A stretch of 64,000 bases of DNA from assembly GCF_038096175.1 (NCBI RefSeq), contig NZ_CP151099.1:1118501-1182500 (forward strand). Direction: 5' to 3'. The DNA comes from Nostoc sp. UHCC 0302. Its GTDB lineage: Bacteria; Cyanobacteriota; Cyanobacteriia; Cyanobacteriales; Nostocaceae. Below are positions 44,298 to 53,801 of this stretch, one piece after another. Position 1 is the stretch's first letter. The number at the start of each line of letters is the position of its first letter. The notes under the pieces are model-generated. The model made no database searches. It was given only the letters and a program-made list of their open reading frames with translations, and was not told where the DNA came from. Made by a program: the position numbers and the translations under genes.

Positions 44298-46112
44298 CTA
44301 TTGTCCAATCAGATCGATGATCGCGTTAACTAATGTGTCGTCGTGGAAGCTGCTTTTAGTGATATAGTAATCAGCCCCAGCTTCCATACCCTGGATGCGA
44401 TCGTCTTCGCGATCGCGATATGACACAATAATCACTGGCAGCGAATGTAATTTGGGATGCTCTTTGATTTGTCTGACAAGTTCAATCCCGTTCATGCGAG
44501 GCATATCAATGTCGCTGAGGATTAAATCATAGGAATTGCTGCGAATGGCTGTCCAGGCATCCATGCCATTTACGGCAACATCAACATCGTAGCCTCGATT
44601 TTGCAGCAATTTACGGGTCATTTCGCGCACGGTAATGGAATCATCCACGACTAAAAGGCGTTTGCGGCTTGACACCTTTTTCGCTTTGTTCACGTTAACG
44701 GGTCTTAATTGACCACTATTAAGCATGTTGTCAATTGATCGCACTAAATCGGAAACATCCACAATTAACACAGGCGAACCATCGTCCATGAGGGCAGACG
44801 CACTAATATCTCGAACTTTGCCTAAACGCGGATCAAGGGGGCGCACCACCAAATCCCGTTCGCCCAGAAATTGGTCTACCAATAAACCGTAAGCGTTGGA
44901 TTGGTCACTGATGACAACTACACAGAGTTCATCGTTAACAGATAGAGTTTCTGGCAAGTCTAGAATGTGAGAAGCAGCAATTAAGCCAATATTTCGACCA
45001 TCCTTGGTGAAATATTGGCGGCCTTCTACCACATAGATATCAGATTTGTTTAGTTTGACAATCTGATCCACCCGTGCAAGAGGAAAGGCGTAAGGTTCAG
45101 CAGAAATCTCGACAATCAGCGTCCTGACGACCGAAAGCGTGAGGGGAAGCTGAAAGTAGAAACTGGTACTTTTTCGGAATTGAGATATGGCACGGATCGT
45201 GCCTCCAACCTCTTGCACCATGCTCTTAACAATATCTAATCCGACACCCCGCCCGGAAATTTCAGTTACCTGCTTAGTAGTAGAAAATCCTGGTAGAAAC
45301 AGAAATTCAATGATTTCAGCTTCGGTGAGTTGAGCAGCCGTTTCGGGTGAAGCTAAATTGGACTCGACAATATGTTGACGGATAAAATCGGGATCAATGC
45401 CTCTACCATCATCAGAAACGCTAATAGCCAACATACCGCCGCGATGAAAGGCTTCTAAGCGAACAGTACCCTCAATCACTTTACCAGCTACTTCTCGCTG
45501 ATCTGGCGGTTCAATTCCATGATCGATCGCATTGCGAATCATGTGAGTTAGGGGTGCTTCCAGTTTTTTGAGAATATCGCGATCTACCGGGGTTGACTGA
45601 CCGACAATCTCTAACTTGACTTGCTTATTCAAGCGTCGGCAGAGGTCACGAACCATTCGCGGAAAACCTTGTACTCCATCAGCAAAGGGGCGCATATGAG
45701 AAGCAATCACTTCCCGGTAGAGGCGATCGCTCAAGTTTGTCGTGCGACGGGCATAAAGTTCCAATTCCCCCAAGCGATCGCCCAGAATTTCTCGGCATTC
45801 TTGGGCTTTACGTCGAGCAGTATCTAAAACTTGCAAGCTCTCGGAACTAGCTGGAGTGTTTGCTAAAGTAGTATGAATAGTTTCCAGAAGTCGAGAAAGT
45901 TCTGATTGACGAGACTTGAGCGCTGTAAAGGAATCAGCAAAAGGTTGCAGCCAATTTGCCTCAACCAGCGATTCACCCGCCAGCCCCATAATCCGGTTCA
46001 AATTCTCGGCGGTGACGCGCACTACTCGGTCAGTTGGCGTTGTAATTGCTTCAAAAGTAACATTCTCTTGGCGAACACTTTGACTTAGGGCCGAGTTGTG
46101 ATCCACCGTCAC
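44298..46112 (-). CDS. CheA-like hybrid kinase lacking the HPt domain
   Basis: A 604-residue protein from GTG 46112. Domains: dimerisation/P3-like helices (about 30-150), HATPase_c (about 170-330; IRNAIDHGIEPP, DDGRGID, GRGVGLDIVKSMV), CheW-like (about 335-460) and a receiver (about 485-604; Asp in LILSDIDMPRMNG, Lys in YITKSS). CheA normally begins with a phosphorylatable HPt (P1) domain with a His in an HxxKG motif; that is absent. The frame is open for 16 codons upstream of the GTG and then meets the TAG at the damaged end of the receptor gene. The 5' part is therefore deleted, and autophosphorylation on P1 in cis is impossible. Confidence 0.88.
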   Translation of the reverse strand: MTVDHNSALSQSVRQENVTFEAITTPTDRVVRVTAENLNRIMGLAGESLVEANWLQPFADSFTALKSRQSELSRLLETIHTTLANTPASSESLQVLDTARRKAQECREILGDRLGELELYARRTTNLSDRLYREVIASHMRPFADGVQGFPRMVRDLCRRLNKQVKLEIVGQSTPVDRDILKKLEAPLTHMIRNAIDHGIEPPDQREVAGKVIEGTVRLEAFHRGGMLAISVSDDGRGIDPDFIRQHIVESNLASPETAAQLTEAEIIEFLFLPGFSTTKQVTEISGRGVGLDIVKSMVQEVGGTIRAISQFRKSTSFYFQLPLTLSVVRTLIVEISAEPYAFPLARVDQIVKLNKSDIYVVEGRQYFTKDGRNIGLIAASHILDLPETLSVNDELCVVVISDQSNAYGLLVDQFLGERDLVVRPLDPRLGKVRDISASALMDDGSPVLIVDVSDLVRSIDNMLNSGQLRPVNVNKAKKVSSRKRLLVVDDSITVREMTRKLLQNRGYDVDVAVNGMDAWTAIRSNSYDLILSDIDMPRMNGIELVRQIKEHPKLHSLPVIIVSYRDREDDRIQGMEAGADYYITKSSFHDDTLVNAIIDLIGQ

Positions 46113-46134
46113 TAAGGATGATAATCGACGCTCA

Positions 46135-47607
46135 CTAAAATTCGCTAATTCTGTCTACATCTTCGACGCTGTGAACTACAGACTTTGTAAACTTATCCAT
46201 CTCTGTTACGCCGATAGAAACTGCTGATTGCATCTCCTTAATCATCTGCTCAATTTCTAAAGTTGCAACAGCAGTCTGATCGGCTAATCGGCGAATTTCC
46301 CGCGCCACAACCGCAAAGCCTGCACCATATTCTCCGGCTCTTTCGGCTTCTAATGCTGCGTTGAGCGAAAGTAAGTTGGTTTGATCTGCCACAACCGTAA
46401 TGGTTGTCACAACTCGGCTGATATTGTTGGCTCGTACATGCATGACTTCCAACTTGGAGGAAATTACCTGAGTGGCTGCTAACAACTGATGCATTACAGA
46501 ATCAATGTGGTTTAGATTGTCTTTACTGTTACCTGCTGCCACTGTAGTCTGTTCAGCCATTGCAGCAACCTGCTCCATTGTTTTCACTAATTCCCTTGAT
46601 GTTGCTGCAATTTGATGAGCCGTTGCTGTAACTTCATTAGTTGAAGCAACCTGTTCTGTAACTGTTGCTTCTAGGTTTCTGCCAGATGCTGTAATTTGGT
46701 CGGCAGAATTGGTAATTTGATTACCTGACTGTTGAATGCGATTGACTAGGGCATTCAGGTCTTTATTCATGGTGTAAAAAGCATTCTGCAATTGACTGAC
46801 TTCATCTTGCTGATCAGCGAGTGAAATTTGGCTGGTTAAATCTCCAGAGGAAATCTTTTGAGCAATGTCAACTACCCCGGCAATCTTGGCTCCCAGAGGT
46901 CTGGCGATCGTGTTGCTAAAGAAAATTCCAAATAAGACGGCAGTTCCCGGGCCAATCAGGATTGCCACAAATGCCCAAAATCCCACTTGGGAAATGTCTT
47001 TTGCTGATACGTGTTCTGTTTCACCTGCCAAATCCTCATTCATTTTCAACACCTCCATCAACGCAACGGTTGCGGTTGTACAAGGTTGACGGTTGGCTTC
47101 AACTTGCTTTTCAAGCTCTTTGTGGGCAGCGATCGCCACACTAGCATTTCCTGCTGGATTTTCCAATAAATTGAAAACTCCCAAACTCTCGAACTGGAGA
47201 TTACGTCTCAAAAACTCTTCATGGGCTTTCTTCCACGCATCCCATTTATTTAAAAAGTCTTTGTATGCTTCTTTTTCTTCTTTCAACTTAGGAGTAGCTT
47301 CATACTGTTGAAACCCCTCCTGAATTTGCTTCCAAGCGTTATCCATGCGATCGATTTCTGTTTGCCGCCCATCCTTACTTAGATTGACATCCAGTAAACC
47401 CCGTTCTGACGATTCAATTTGGGTTTGGCCAGCGTTGATTTTCCACAAGCCAGAGATGCTGGGTACACTGTTGTTGGCTAGGGTGTCGATGTGCTGACTC
47501 AACCGAAAACTGCCACTCAGACCCACCAACGCCACAATCAGCACTAAAAGCCCCATGAAGATGAATGCAAAGATGAGGCGTGCCTGCATGGATTGATTTT
47601 TAAACAT
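46135..47607 (-). CDS. Methyl-accepting chemotaxis protein, C-terminally truncated
   Basis: A 490-residue receptor. It has a TM helix (10-32), a four-helix-bundle sensor region, a second TM (about 212-236), HAMP (about 237-290) and a signalling domain with the tip [30 protein letters not shown] (in part). The protein ends VEDVDRISEF, whereas the parallel receptor continues about 75 residues from the same point ([14 protein letters not shown]). The descending helix is thus cut short. The next gene (cheA') has lost its start, so one deletion probably removed both ends. Confidence 0.88.
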   Translation of the reverse strand: MFKNQSMQARLIFAFIFMGLLVLIVALVGLSGSFRLSQHIDTLANNSVPSISGLWKINAGQTQIESSERGLLDVNLSKDGRQTEIDRMDNAWKQIQEGFQQYEATPKLKEEKEAYKDFLNKWDAWKKAHEEFLRRNLQFESLGVFNLLENPAGNASVAIAAHKELEKQVEANRQPCTTATVALMEVLKMNEDLAGETEHVSAKDISQVGFWAFVAILIGPGTAVLFGIFFSNTIARPLGAKIAGVVDIAQKISSGDLTSQISLADQQDEVSQLQNAFYTMNKDLNALVNRIQQSGNQITNSADQITASGRNLEATVTEQVASTNEVTATAHQIAATSRELVKTMEQVAAMAEQTTVAAGNSKDNLNHIDSVMHQLLAATQVISSKLEVMHVRANNISRVVTTITVVADQTNLLSLNAALEAERAGEYGAGFAVVAREIRRLADQTAVATLEIEQMIKEMQSAVSIGVTEMDKFTKSVVHSVEDVDRISEF

Positions 47608-47622
47608 CTCAGGTTTCCTCTT

Positions 47623-48903
47623 CTAAGCTTCTGTTCTAAGACCGGACTGCAAGCGCTGGATTCGTTGTTGAATAATTTTTGCCCCGACTGTATCACCTTG
47701 ATGTTCCTTCAACAAAGCGAGGTGAACTAACGCTTGATATGAGGTTGGCTCTAGGTAGATAGCGCGTTGAAAACATTGCTCTGCTTGGTGATTCTGCTGA
47801 TCAGCCTGATACAGCGCTCCCAAAATAAGATAAGCCGCTGCACTGGTTGGATGATGAATAAGGTATGACTTACAAAGCGTCATTGCTTCTGGCGATCGCC
47901 CTTCATCCGCCAGCTTTCTCACTGTTTGTAAATCAACAGATGGCGTTGATTGAGAGCTTGAACCGTTTAAACTTGCAGATATATTAGATTTTTGGATTTG
48001 CTGACTATGGAACGCAGAGTAATTTTTCACTCCTAAAGGTTGCTTGACAGGGTTTTGAGGAGTTGCTGATTGAGATTGAATAATATTAAGTGATTCCAAT
48101 TGTGGCAGTGATGATTCTGACTTGCGATAAGCAAATGTGAAAGGCTGACGGATAGAAGTATACTGGTCTGCGACAATTTTTCCGGTTTCAGACGCTCCCA
48201 CAAACAGTAACCCTCCTGGTCTAAGTAGGCGATCAATCGCTGCTAACACTTGTAAACACGCTTCTGATTGTAGGTAAATCAACAAGTTGCGGCAGAAGAT
48301 GATGTCGTATTGCTTTTGAGTCAGTACTAGAGAGGTCATAACATTCCCCTGCTGAAAATTGACTAGCTCACGAACAGATTGGCATAGTTCGTAACCTTCC
48401 GCTGTTTGCTGAAAGTAGCGCTCTCGCTCCCTCCAAGCTTCGCCACGAAAGGAGTTTTTGGTGTATAGTCCGCGTTTTGCCTTTGCCAGTGATCGATGAC
48501 TAATATCGATCGCATCAATGGCAAACTGTTGCGGATGCAGACCGACTTCTAGTAGAGCGATCGCCATTGAGTAAGGTTCTTCACCAGTAGAGCATGGAAC
48601 ACTCAACAGTTGCAGTGTATTGCGGTTTGGCAACAGCCGCCATTGGTCAGTGACGTAGGTTTTTAGGTAATCAAACGGCTTACCATCTCGGAAAAACCAG
48701 GTCTCTGGCACGATGAGTAGTTCAATCAGCTCCTCTAATTCTAAAGCGGAGGTTTGTAACCGCGCCCAATAGCTCTCTATGTCAGGCAATTTACAGTCGA
48801 GGCGACGATTCTCGACAGCTCTGGCAATCCGGTTGGAGCCAACTGTATCGGGATCTAAGCCTATGGCTTGGTTCAGCAATGTGGCGATCGCAGATAATAC
48901 CAT
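47623..48903 (-). CDS. cheR: CheR methyltransferase with C-terminal TPR region
   Basis: I chose ATG 48903 (MVLSAIATLLNQ), 9 bases past the stop of the preceding receptor gene. The methyltransferase part has ETWFFRDGKPFDYL, LQLLSVPCSTGEEPYSMAIA (SAM-binding), AIDAIDISHRSL, YDIIFCRNLLIYL and LLRPGGLLFVGASE. After a Ser/Gln-rich linker come two TPR-like units (about 325-410), as in WspC/FrzF-type CheR proteins. It methylates receptor glutamates using S-adenosylmethionine. It appears intact. Confidence 0.92.
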   Translation of the reverse strand: MVLSAIATLLNQAIGLDPDTVGSNRIARAVENRRLDCKLPDIESYWARLQTSALELEELIELLIVPETWFFRDGKPFDYLKTYVTDQWRLLPNRNTLQLLSVPCSTGEEPYSMAIALLEVGLHPQQFAIDAIDISHRSLAKAKRGLYTKNSFRGEAWRERERYFQQTAEGYELCQSVRELVNFQQGNVMTSLVLTQKQYDIIFCRNLLIYLQSEACLQVLAAIDRLLRPGGLLFVGASETGKIVADQYTSIRQPFTFAYRKSESSLPQLESLNIIQSQSATPQNPVKQPLGVKNYSAFHSQQIQKSNISASLNGSSSQSTPSVDLQTVRKLADEGRSPEAMTLCKSYLIHHPTSAAAYLILGALYQADQQNHQAEQCFQRAIYLEPTSYQALVHLALLKEHQGDTVGAKIIQQRIQRLQSGLRTEA

Positions 48904-48910
48904 TGTCAGC

Positions 48911-49798
48911 CTATGCAGTTTTAAACCGAGCAATTTCTAATCGCAATCCATTTGCCGCCCCATCAAGCTGCGCGACAGCATTGTTCGTCTCTCGCAAAGC
49001 ATCCACTGTCTGCTGAGATGCTTGACTTAATTGCCCCATCGCTTCACTAATCTGTTGCGCTCCCTGCGATTGCTCCTCAACGCTTTGGCTCACCTGCTCA
49101 AAGCGTGGGGTCAATCCTTGCACCTGATGAATCACCTGAGCAATCTGATCGCTAATCTTGCTGACATCCGCCACGCTATCAACAACAGATTTATTAAATT
49201 TATCCATTTCCATGACTCCGGTAGAAACAGCTGACTGCATCTCCTTAATCATCTGGGCAATTTCTAGAGTGGCGACGGCGGTTTGGTCAGCCAATCGGCG
49301 GATCTCCCGTGCTACAACTGCAAAGCCTGCTCCGTATTCTCCAGCCTTTTCTGCCTCGATCGCCGCATTTAGTGACAGCAGGTTAGTCTGGTCGGCAACC
49401 TTATTAATGGTTGTTACAACACTGTTAATATTGTTTGCCTTTTCATTCATCACCCCAAGCTTGGTAGCAATGGAGGTGGTTGCATCTGAGAGATGGCGCA
49501 TCACGGTTTCCATGCGATTTAAGTCATTTTGACTTGCACCGGCAGAAGTTGCTGTAGACTGTGCCATCAGCGCCACCTGATCCATCACTTTTACCAGCCC
49601 TTTAGAGGTGGCGGCAATCTGCTGCGAGGTTGCACTCACTTCATTGGTTGAAGCGAGTTGTTCTGCAACCGTGGCTTCCAATTCTTTACCAGCTGCCGCA
49701 ATCTGAGTTGCAGAGGTACTGATTTGCACTCCAGACTGTTGCATCTGGAAACTCAGCGAATTCAGATTTTTAGACATGGAGTGAAACGCACTCAGCAA
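48911..49798 (-). CDS. Chemoreceptor signalling domain, N-terminally truncated
   Basis: 295 residues with no transmembrane helix. The frame is open upstream for some 30 codons (including [19 protein letters not shown], a HAMP end) without a good start. A TTG (49798) or ATG (about 49777) would have to be used. The MCP domain is complete: [20 protein letters not shown] at the tip and a full C-terminal helix ending [12 protein letters not shown]. The sensor, TM and most of the HAMP are missing because the sequence is fused to the preceding cheW fragment. Confidence 0.85.
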   Translation of the reverse strand: MLSAFHSMSKNLNSLSFQMQQSGVQISTSATQIAAAGKELEATVAEQLASTNEVSATSQQIAATSKGLVKVMDQVALMAQSTATSAGASQNDLNRMETVMRHLSDATTSIATKLGVMNEKANNINSVVTTINKVADQTNLLSLNAAIEAEKAGEYGAGFAVVAREIRRLADQTAVATLEIAQMIKEMQSAVSTGVMEMDKFNKSVVDSVADVSKISDQIAQVIHQVQGLTPRFEQVSQSVEEQSQGAQQISEAMGQLSQASQQTVDALRETNNAVAQLDGAANGLRLEIARFKTA

Positions 49799-49829
49799 CT
49801 GCCCAATTTCGCTGCCATCATTGCTTGGC

Positions 49830-50084
49830 TCAATTGTTTGCTGTTTGGTAGGGATGTTTGACGATAATGATCCGGGTACTGAGGTGCGATCGACTGGGTG
49901 TCCCTTGAATCAAATGACATACATCGATCACGGGCAAAATCGCTCCTCGGTAGTTAAATAAAACAGGCACGTATTCTGGTACATGGTGTACTTTTCTAAG
50001 ACTCACTCGCGGAATTACCTCAACGATGTGAGAACTCTCGATCGCGTAGAGGTCTTTCCCAGCGTAGAAGAGTAAAATTAGCAC
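49830..50084 (-). CDS. CheW, C-terminally truncated (84 aa)
   Basis: It starts at GTG 50084 with the normal CheW opening: [40 protein letters not shown]-like sequence ([19 protein letters not shown]) and [11 protein letters not shown]. CheW is usually 140-180 residues. This frame stops shortly after TRIIIVKHP, where it runs into the middle of a receptor gene. About half of the protein is lost, so it is probably non-functional. Confidence 0.85.
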   Translation of the reverse strand: MLILLFYAGKDLYAIESSHIVEVIPRVSLRKVHHVPEYVPVLFNYRGAILPVIDVCHLIQGTPSRSHLSTRIIIVKHPYQTANN

Positions 50085-50167
50085 TTTTAATGATAAGTTC
50101 TCATTGAATTAGGACAAACAGAAAGAAGAGGCAGCACTTTGCACTACATCTTCTTCTGAGTTTTAAT

Positions 50168-50575
50168 TTAAGAGCTTTGAGCGCTTGCTCTGGTCAATAA
50201 AACACCGATTTGGATACCAATCATTCCAGCGATCGCACTGCCAACAAAATAAATTAACAGCGTTGTAATATCGCCCTTATCTAAGAAACCTTTTGATTCC
50301 AAACCATAGGTTGAAAAAGTAGTGTATGCACCGCAGAAGCCTGTTGTCGTCATCAGGCGAAGTGCCGGCGAGATGATGCGAAGATTCTCGGTTGCTAGAG
50401 TCAAAATATAAGCAATTCTTAAACAGCCAGTCACGTTAATAGTGAATGTGCCGTAAAAGCCAAAATCTTTGCCAAAAATAGCTTTTGCTAATTCGGTTCC
50501 ATAAAAACGACTCAACGCTCCAAAAATTGCCCCAATCGCCACAGCTAGGGGATAACGTCCTCTTAAAAGATTCAT
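50168..50575 (-). CDS. crcB: Fluoride exporter CrcB/FluC
   Basis: A 135-residue protein with four transmembrane helices. Family motifs: GAIFGALSRFYGTE, FTINVTGC (the conserved Asn lining the pore), and GFCGAYTTFSTYGLE (the Phe-box and TFST loop). The protein forms a dual-topology dimeric fluoride channel. It is transcribed divergently from a ClC-F-like gene with a fluoride riboswitch, so the whole is a fluoride-defence unit. One oddity is NVTGCLRIA where NxxGSFLLG is usual. Confidence 0.92.
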   Translation of the reverse strand: MNLLRGRYPLAVAIGAIFGALSRFYGTELAKAIFGKDFGFYGTFTINVTGCLRIAYILTLATENLRIISPALRLMTTTGFCGAYTTFSTYGLESKGFLDKGDITTLLIYFVGSAIAGMIGIQIGVLLTRASAQSS

Positions 50576-50703
50576 TGTTTTTTACCTAAAAACGTGTATG
50601 GTTTTTCGTAAAGACCTTTTTCAAATTTGCTCTCAGGTGGATTCCAACCTGAATGGGATTATGATATTGTTGAATTTATTGAATATTATTTACGATTATT
50701 TAT

Positions 50704-50775
50704 GGCGATGGAGCTCGCCATAACTGCCTTTCCAGTATAGGTTAAATTCATAACTGGAAGGCTGATGGCTCCTAC
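50704..50775 (+). ncRNA. Fluoride riboswitch (crcB motif)
   Basis: The 72-base stretch matches the fluoride-sensing aptamer in order: GGCGATGGAGCTCGCC (first stem with the conserved GATGG), then TAACTGCC, a variable stem (TTTCCAG/CTGGAA), and GGCTGATGGCTCCTAC (the conserved 3' part, which pairs with GGAG to make the pseudoknot). It lies on the plus strand about 100 bp before the ClC-F-like gene. Fluoride binding should raise that gene's expression. The downstream switch (terminator or Shine-Dalgarno masking) was not resolved; AAGGAG lies 8 bases before the ATG. Confidence 0.95.
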
Positions 50776-50876
50776 TTTCCTGACTTACTGTGGTAGAGTA
50801 GGGCTTTGCTAAATGCATTACCTGACTCCCTTGTAGAAAGTGTAAGTCTACAAATTGCATCTCAAGGAGTCATGGT

Positions 50877-52214
50877 ATGAAACACTTTCGTCAGTTTGAA
50901 CCGTTTATTGCATTACCCCACCTGATCAAGTGGTTGCCCATTTCCTTTGTAGTGGGTATTCTTGCTGGAACAGCTTCTGCGGCTCTTTTGGTATCATTGG
51001 AATGGGCAACTGATTGGCGAGAATCGCATCGGTGGATCATTGCCTTGCTGCCACTGGGTGGCTTATTGAGCGGTTGGATTTATCATCAATTTGGTCAGAC
51101 TGTAGAAGCTGGAAATAACCTTTTGCTTGAAGAAATCCATAATCCCAAAAGTATTATTCCCTTCCGTATGGCTCCTCTTGTTTTATTAGGAACAGACCTC
51201 ACTCATTTATTTGGTGGTTCAGCCGGTCGTGAAGGTACAGCATTACAAATGGGTGCTTCTTTGGCAGACCAGTTAACTAAAATATTGCGCTTTAAAGGAG
51301 CCAATCGGCGAATTTTGTTAACGGCAGGTATAAGTGGGGGATTTGCTTCAGTTTTCGGTACCCCCTTAGCTGGAACTGTATTTGGTCTGGAAGTTTTAGC
51401 GATTGGTAAAATTAATTACGACGCTCTTTTCCCTTCTTTAATTGCTGCGATAGTTGGAAATCAAGTAACCTTACTATTGGGTTTACATCATATAGCATAC
51501 TTACACTCTCCCTCTATACCGCCGCTTACAATTTTGGCACTAATTTATGCCATTATTGCAGGTGCAATTTTTGGAATAGTGGCAAGATTTTTTGCTCAAA
51601 TAACTCACAAAATCAGCCACTTGTTTAAAACCAAGATATCCTATCCTCCAATGCATCCTTTGATGGGCGGTGCGCTGATAGCAATAATTGTTGGATTGAG
51701 TGGTACAACTAAGTACATTGGGCTTGGTATTCCAACTATCGTTGATTCTTTCTCCACTCAGCTACCTCCTTGGGATTTTGCAGCAAAATTGGGTCTGACT
51801 GCTTTAACTTTGGGTGCTGGATTTAAAGGAGGAGAAGTGACCCCTTTATTTTTTATTGGTGCAACTTTAGGTAATACTTTGTCGTTGCTTTTGGCATTAC
51901 CTGTACCACTATTAGCAGGAATGGGATTTGTGGGTGTCTTTGCAGGTGCAGCAAATACACCTTTAGCATCGATTCTAATGGGAATTGAGCTATTTGGTCT
52001 AGAATCGGGGCTGTTTATTGCTATTAGCTGCGTAGTGAGCTACCTATTTTCAGGTCATTCCGGAATTTATACTTCACAGCGTATTGGGTTGAGTAAATAC
52101 TCTGCTTTATATTTAGAAGAAGGGGTGACTTTAGCTAATTATGGACGAGAAAAAGTTAAGCCAAAAATTGATTTACCTGATGATGGCAAAGAAAGAGGAA
52201 GTAAAAGCATCTAA
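50877..52214 (+). CDS. ClC-family fluoride/proton antiporter (ClC-F type)
   Basis: A 445-residue ClC protein with about ten hydrophobic helices. The chloride-type GSGIP loop is replaced by GNNLL (EAGNNLLLEEIH). The second motif is FGGSAGREGTALQMG (GREGT, not GREGP) and the third KGGEVTPLFFIG. These deviations fit the fluoride-selective ClC-F branch. The fluoride riboswitch in its leader and the divergent crcB strongly support fluoride export. The last 42 bases overlap a truncated gene on the other strand. Confidence 0.9.
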   Translation: MKHFRQFEPFIALPHLIKWLPISFVVGILAGTASAALLVSLEWATDWRESHRWIIALLPLGGLLSGWIYHQFGQTVEAGNNLLLEEIHNPKSIIPFRMAPLVLLGTDLTHLFGGSAGREGTALQMGASLADQLTKILRFKGANRRILLTAGISGGFASVFGTPLAGTVFGLEVLAIGKINYDALFPSLIAAIVGNQVTLLLGLHHIAYLHSPSIPPLTILALIYAIIAGAIFGIVARFFAQITHKISHLFKTKISYPPMHPLMGGALIAIIVGLSGTTKYIGLGIPTIVDSFSTQLPPWDFAAKLGLTALTLGAGFKGGEVTPLFFIGATLGNTLSLLLALPVPLLAGMGFVGVFAGAANTPLASILMGIELFGLESGLFIAISCVVSYLFSGHSGIYTSQRIGLSKYSALYLEEGVTLANYGREKVKPKIDLPDDGKERGSKSI

Positions 52215-52688
52215 TTTCGCTTCCTCAAGAGGAATTTCCAGTTTATAGCGATCAAATGGATAATTTTTGGTGTCCCAGTTGTGATACAAAGTTGCCTTAA
52301 TCTCCTGTTCAGACACGAACACATATTTATTTGCCTTAAATGTATCCGACAGATTTTCGCTTCGAGAAAAACTGTTGTAATTCGTGCTAACTTCTTTGCT
52401 GTTAATCACCTTCAGGCTTTCTAAGGGTTTTGGAGTTTCAAAAGGACAAAGGCTCCAGACCCAGAAGTTTGCAGAAAACGACTGCTCTGCTGGATTAAAA
52501 TCCCGCAAGGATGTTAAGTAAACTCCAATTTGACAAGTTTTCGGAGATGTAACAGCCTCTGCCTGAACTGGCAAAGTTTGAAAAAGCCAGCAGCTAAAAG
52601 CGGCGAGAAGCAAGCCACCAATTAGATGTACTCTCTTAATAACTGCTTTAATAGCAAGATGATGCAGTTTAGAAACATCTTCCCTCAC
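52173..52688 (-). pseudogene. Truncated pentameric-channel-like protein (ligand domain only)
   Basis: 171 residues: signal peptide, then SPKTCQIGVYLTSLRDFNPA and NWDTKNYPFDRYKLEIPLEE, closely matching the first 150 residues of the two paralogues upstream (52764-53801, 53922-55028). It diverges right after EAKLDAF and stops in the tail of the ClC gene. The pore domain is lost. The truncation point coincides with the 3' end of the fluoride transporter gene. Confidence 0.8.
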
Positions 52689-52763
52689 TCATCAACTCCC
52701 TGGTTAAGTAACCTCTAATATAACCAAGCAAACGATTATTGCAGAAAGCTCGTTAATTACCTA

Positions 52764-53801
52764 TCAACCTGCGATCGCTGCATGGGAGATAACAATCGCG
52801 TTGAGAACGATAAACGAAATTGTAAAAGCCCGAAACAAAAGCCGACGATCTAGCAACATTGCCTGCTTTGCTTGCCCTGCTTCTGTTGTTAATCGTGAAA
52901 AGACGGTTGCAAGAGCTGCGGCAAAGATGTAAACGATCGCGGCAATGTGAATTTGATCAACCAGCGTTAGACTCTCCGTGCGTCCTAAAACTGATTCTGG
53001 TGCCCGCATATTAATCAATGCTGAAAATAAACAACCCACCAGTAAACTTGTGCGGGCGCTAACCAAACTTGGCTGTCCAGTTTCATAGAAGAAGGACAGC
53101 ATCGCTACAGCAAAAGCGACGTACACCCCAGTAGTCAGCTTAAAGAAGCTCATATATTTGACTCGCTGGATTGGAATTGAAACTATCAAGCGAGAATAGA
53201 CCCCTTTTCGATCAACCAGTTCTGGATCGCCAAAGGTTGTCTGGTAGGCAACCTTTTCTTCTTGAAGGCTGAAGTTCGTAATCTTCCATCCTCCTAGCTT
53301 CATATCACGCTGGTAACCAGAGTTCTTAAAATCAGGTGTATAAACAAACCCGAAGGCATCTTGAGTAGCTTCTTCTAAAGAAATTTTTAGGGTATGGCGA
53401 TCAAAGGGATAGTTCTGAACATCCCAATTCTGATTCAAAACGGCGCTAATGTCTCGTTGAGACCAATAAACCTCTCCCTTTGTGAAAAAGGAGCTAGAAC
53501 GATTTTTTTTATCAAATGTACTGTCAGAAATTTCCTCAAACTCTAAGGAATCAATAATCTCCATACTCTCTAGAGGCTTTAAGCTTTTCTCAGGGCAAAC
53601 ACTCCATACCCTAAAATCAACCCTAAATGATTTGTCTGCAAACTTAAAGTTTCGTAAAGAGGTAATGTAAATCCCTACGCGACAGGTCTGAGGAGATTTA
53701 ACAGGTTCTGCTAAAACAGATGGAACTTCTGTAAACAACCATGCGGCCACGATTATGATCAATACAGTGACAAATTTACAAGCCCTTGAGTACAAAATCA
53801 T
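52764..53801 (-). CDS. Pentameric ligand-gated ion channel-like protein, copy 2
   Basis: 345 residues with the layout of prokaryotic Cys-loop-type channels. A signal peptide (cut near VLAEP) comes first, then a beta-rich extracellular domain (about 35-205) with VGIYITSLRNFKFADKSFRV, VWSVCPEK and NWDVQNYPFDRHTLKISLEE (the YPFD xx xL core motif). Four membrane helices follow: M1 FFKLTTGVYVAFAVAMLSFF, M2 SLLVGCLFSALINMRAP, M3 HIAAIVYIFAAALATVFSRL and M4 AFTISFIVLNAIVISHAA. The M2-M3 loop (SVLGRTESLTLVDQ) fits. It is complete. The ligand is unknown. The family call is by motif and topology only. Confidence 0.7.
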   Translation of the reverse strand: MILYSRACKFVTVLIIIVAAWLFTEVPSVLAEPVKSPQTCRVGIYITSLRNFKFADKSFRVDFRVWSVCPEKSLKPLESMEIIDSLEFEEISDSTFDKKNRSSSFFTKGEVYWSQRDISAVLNQNWDVQNYPFDRHTLKISLEEATQDAFGFVYTPDFKNSGYQRDMKLGGWKITNFSLQEEKVAYQTTFGDPELVDRKGVYSRLIVSIPIQRVKYMSFFKLTTGVYVAFAVAMLSFFYETGQPSLVSARTSLLVGCLFSALINMRAPESVLGRTESLTLVDQIHIAAIVYIFAAALATVFSRLTTEAGQAKQAMLLDRRLLFRAFTISFIVLNAIVISHAAIAG

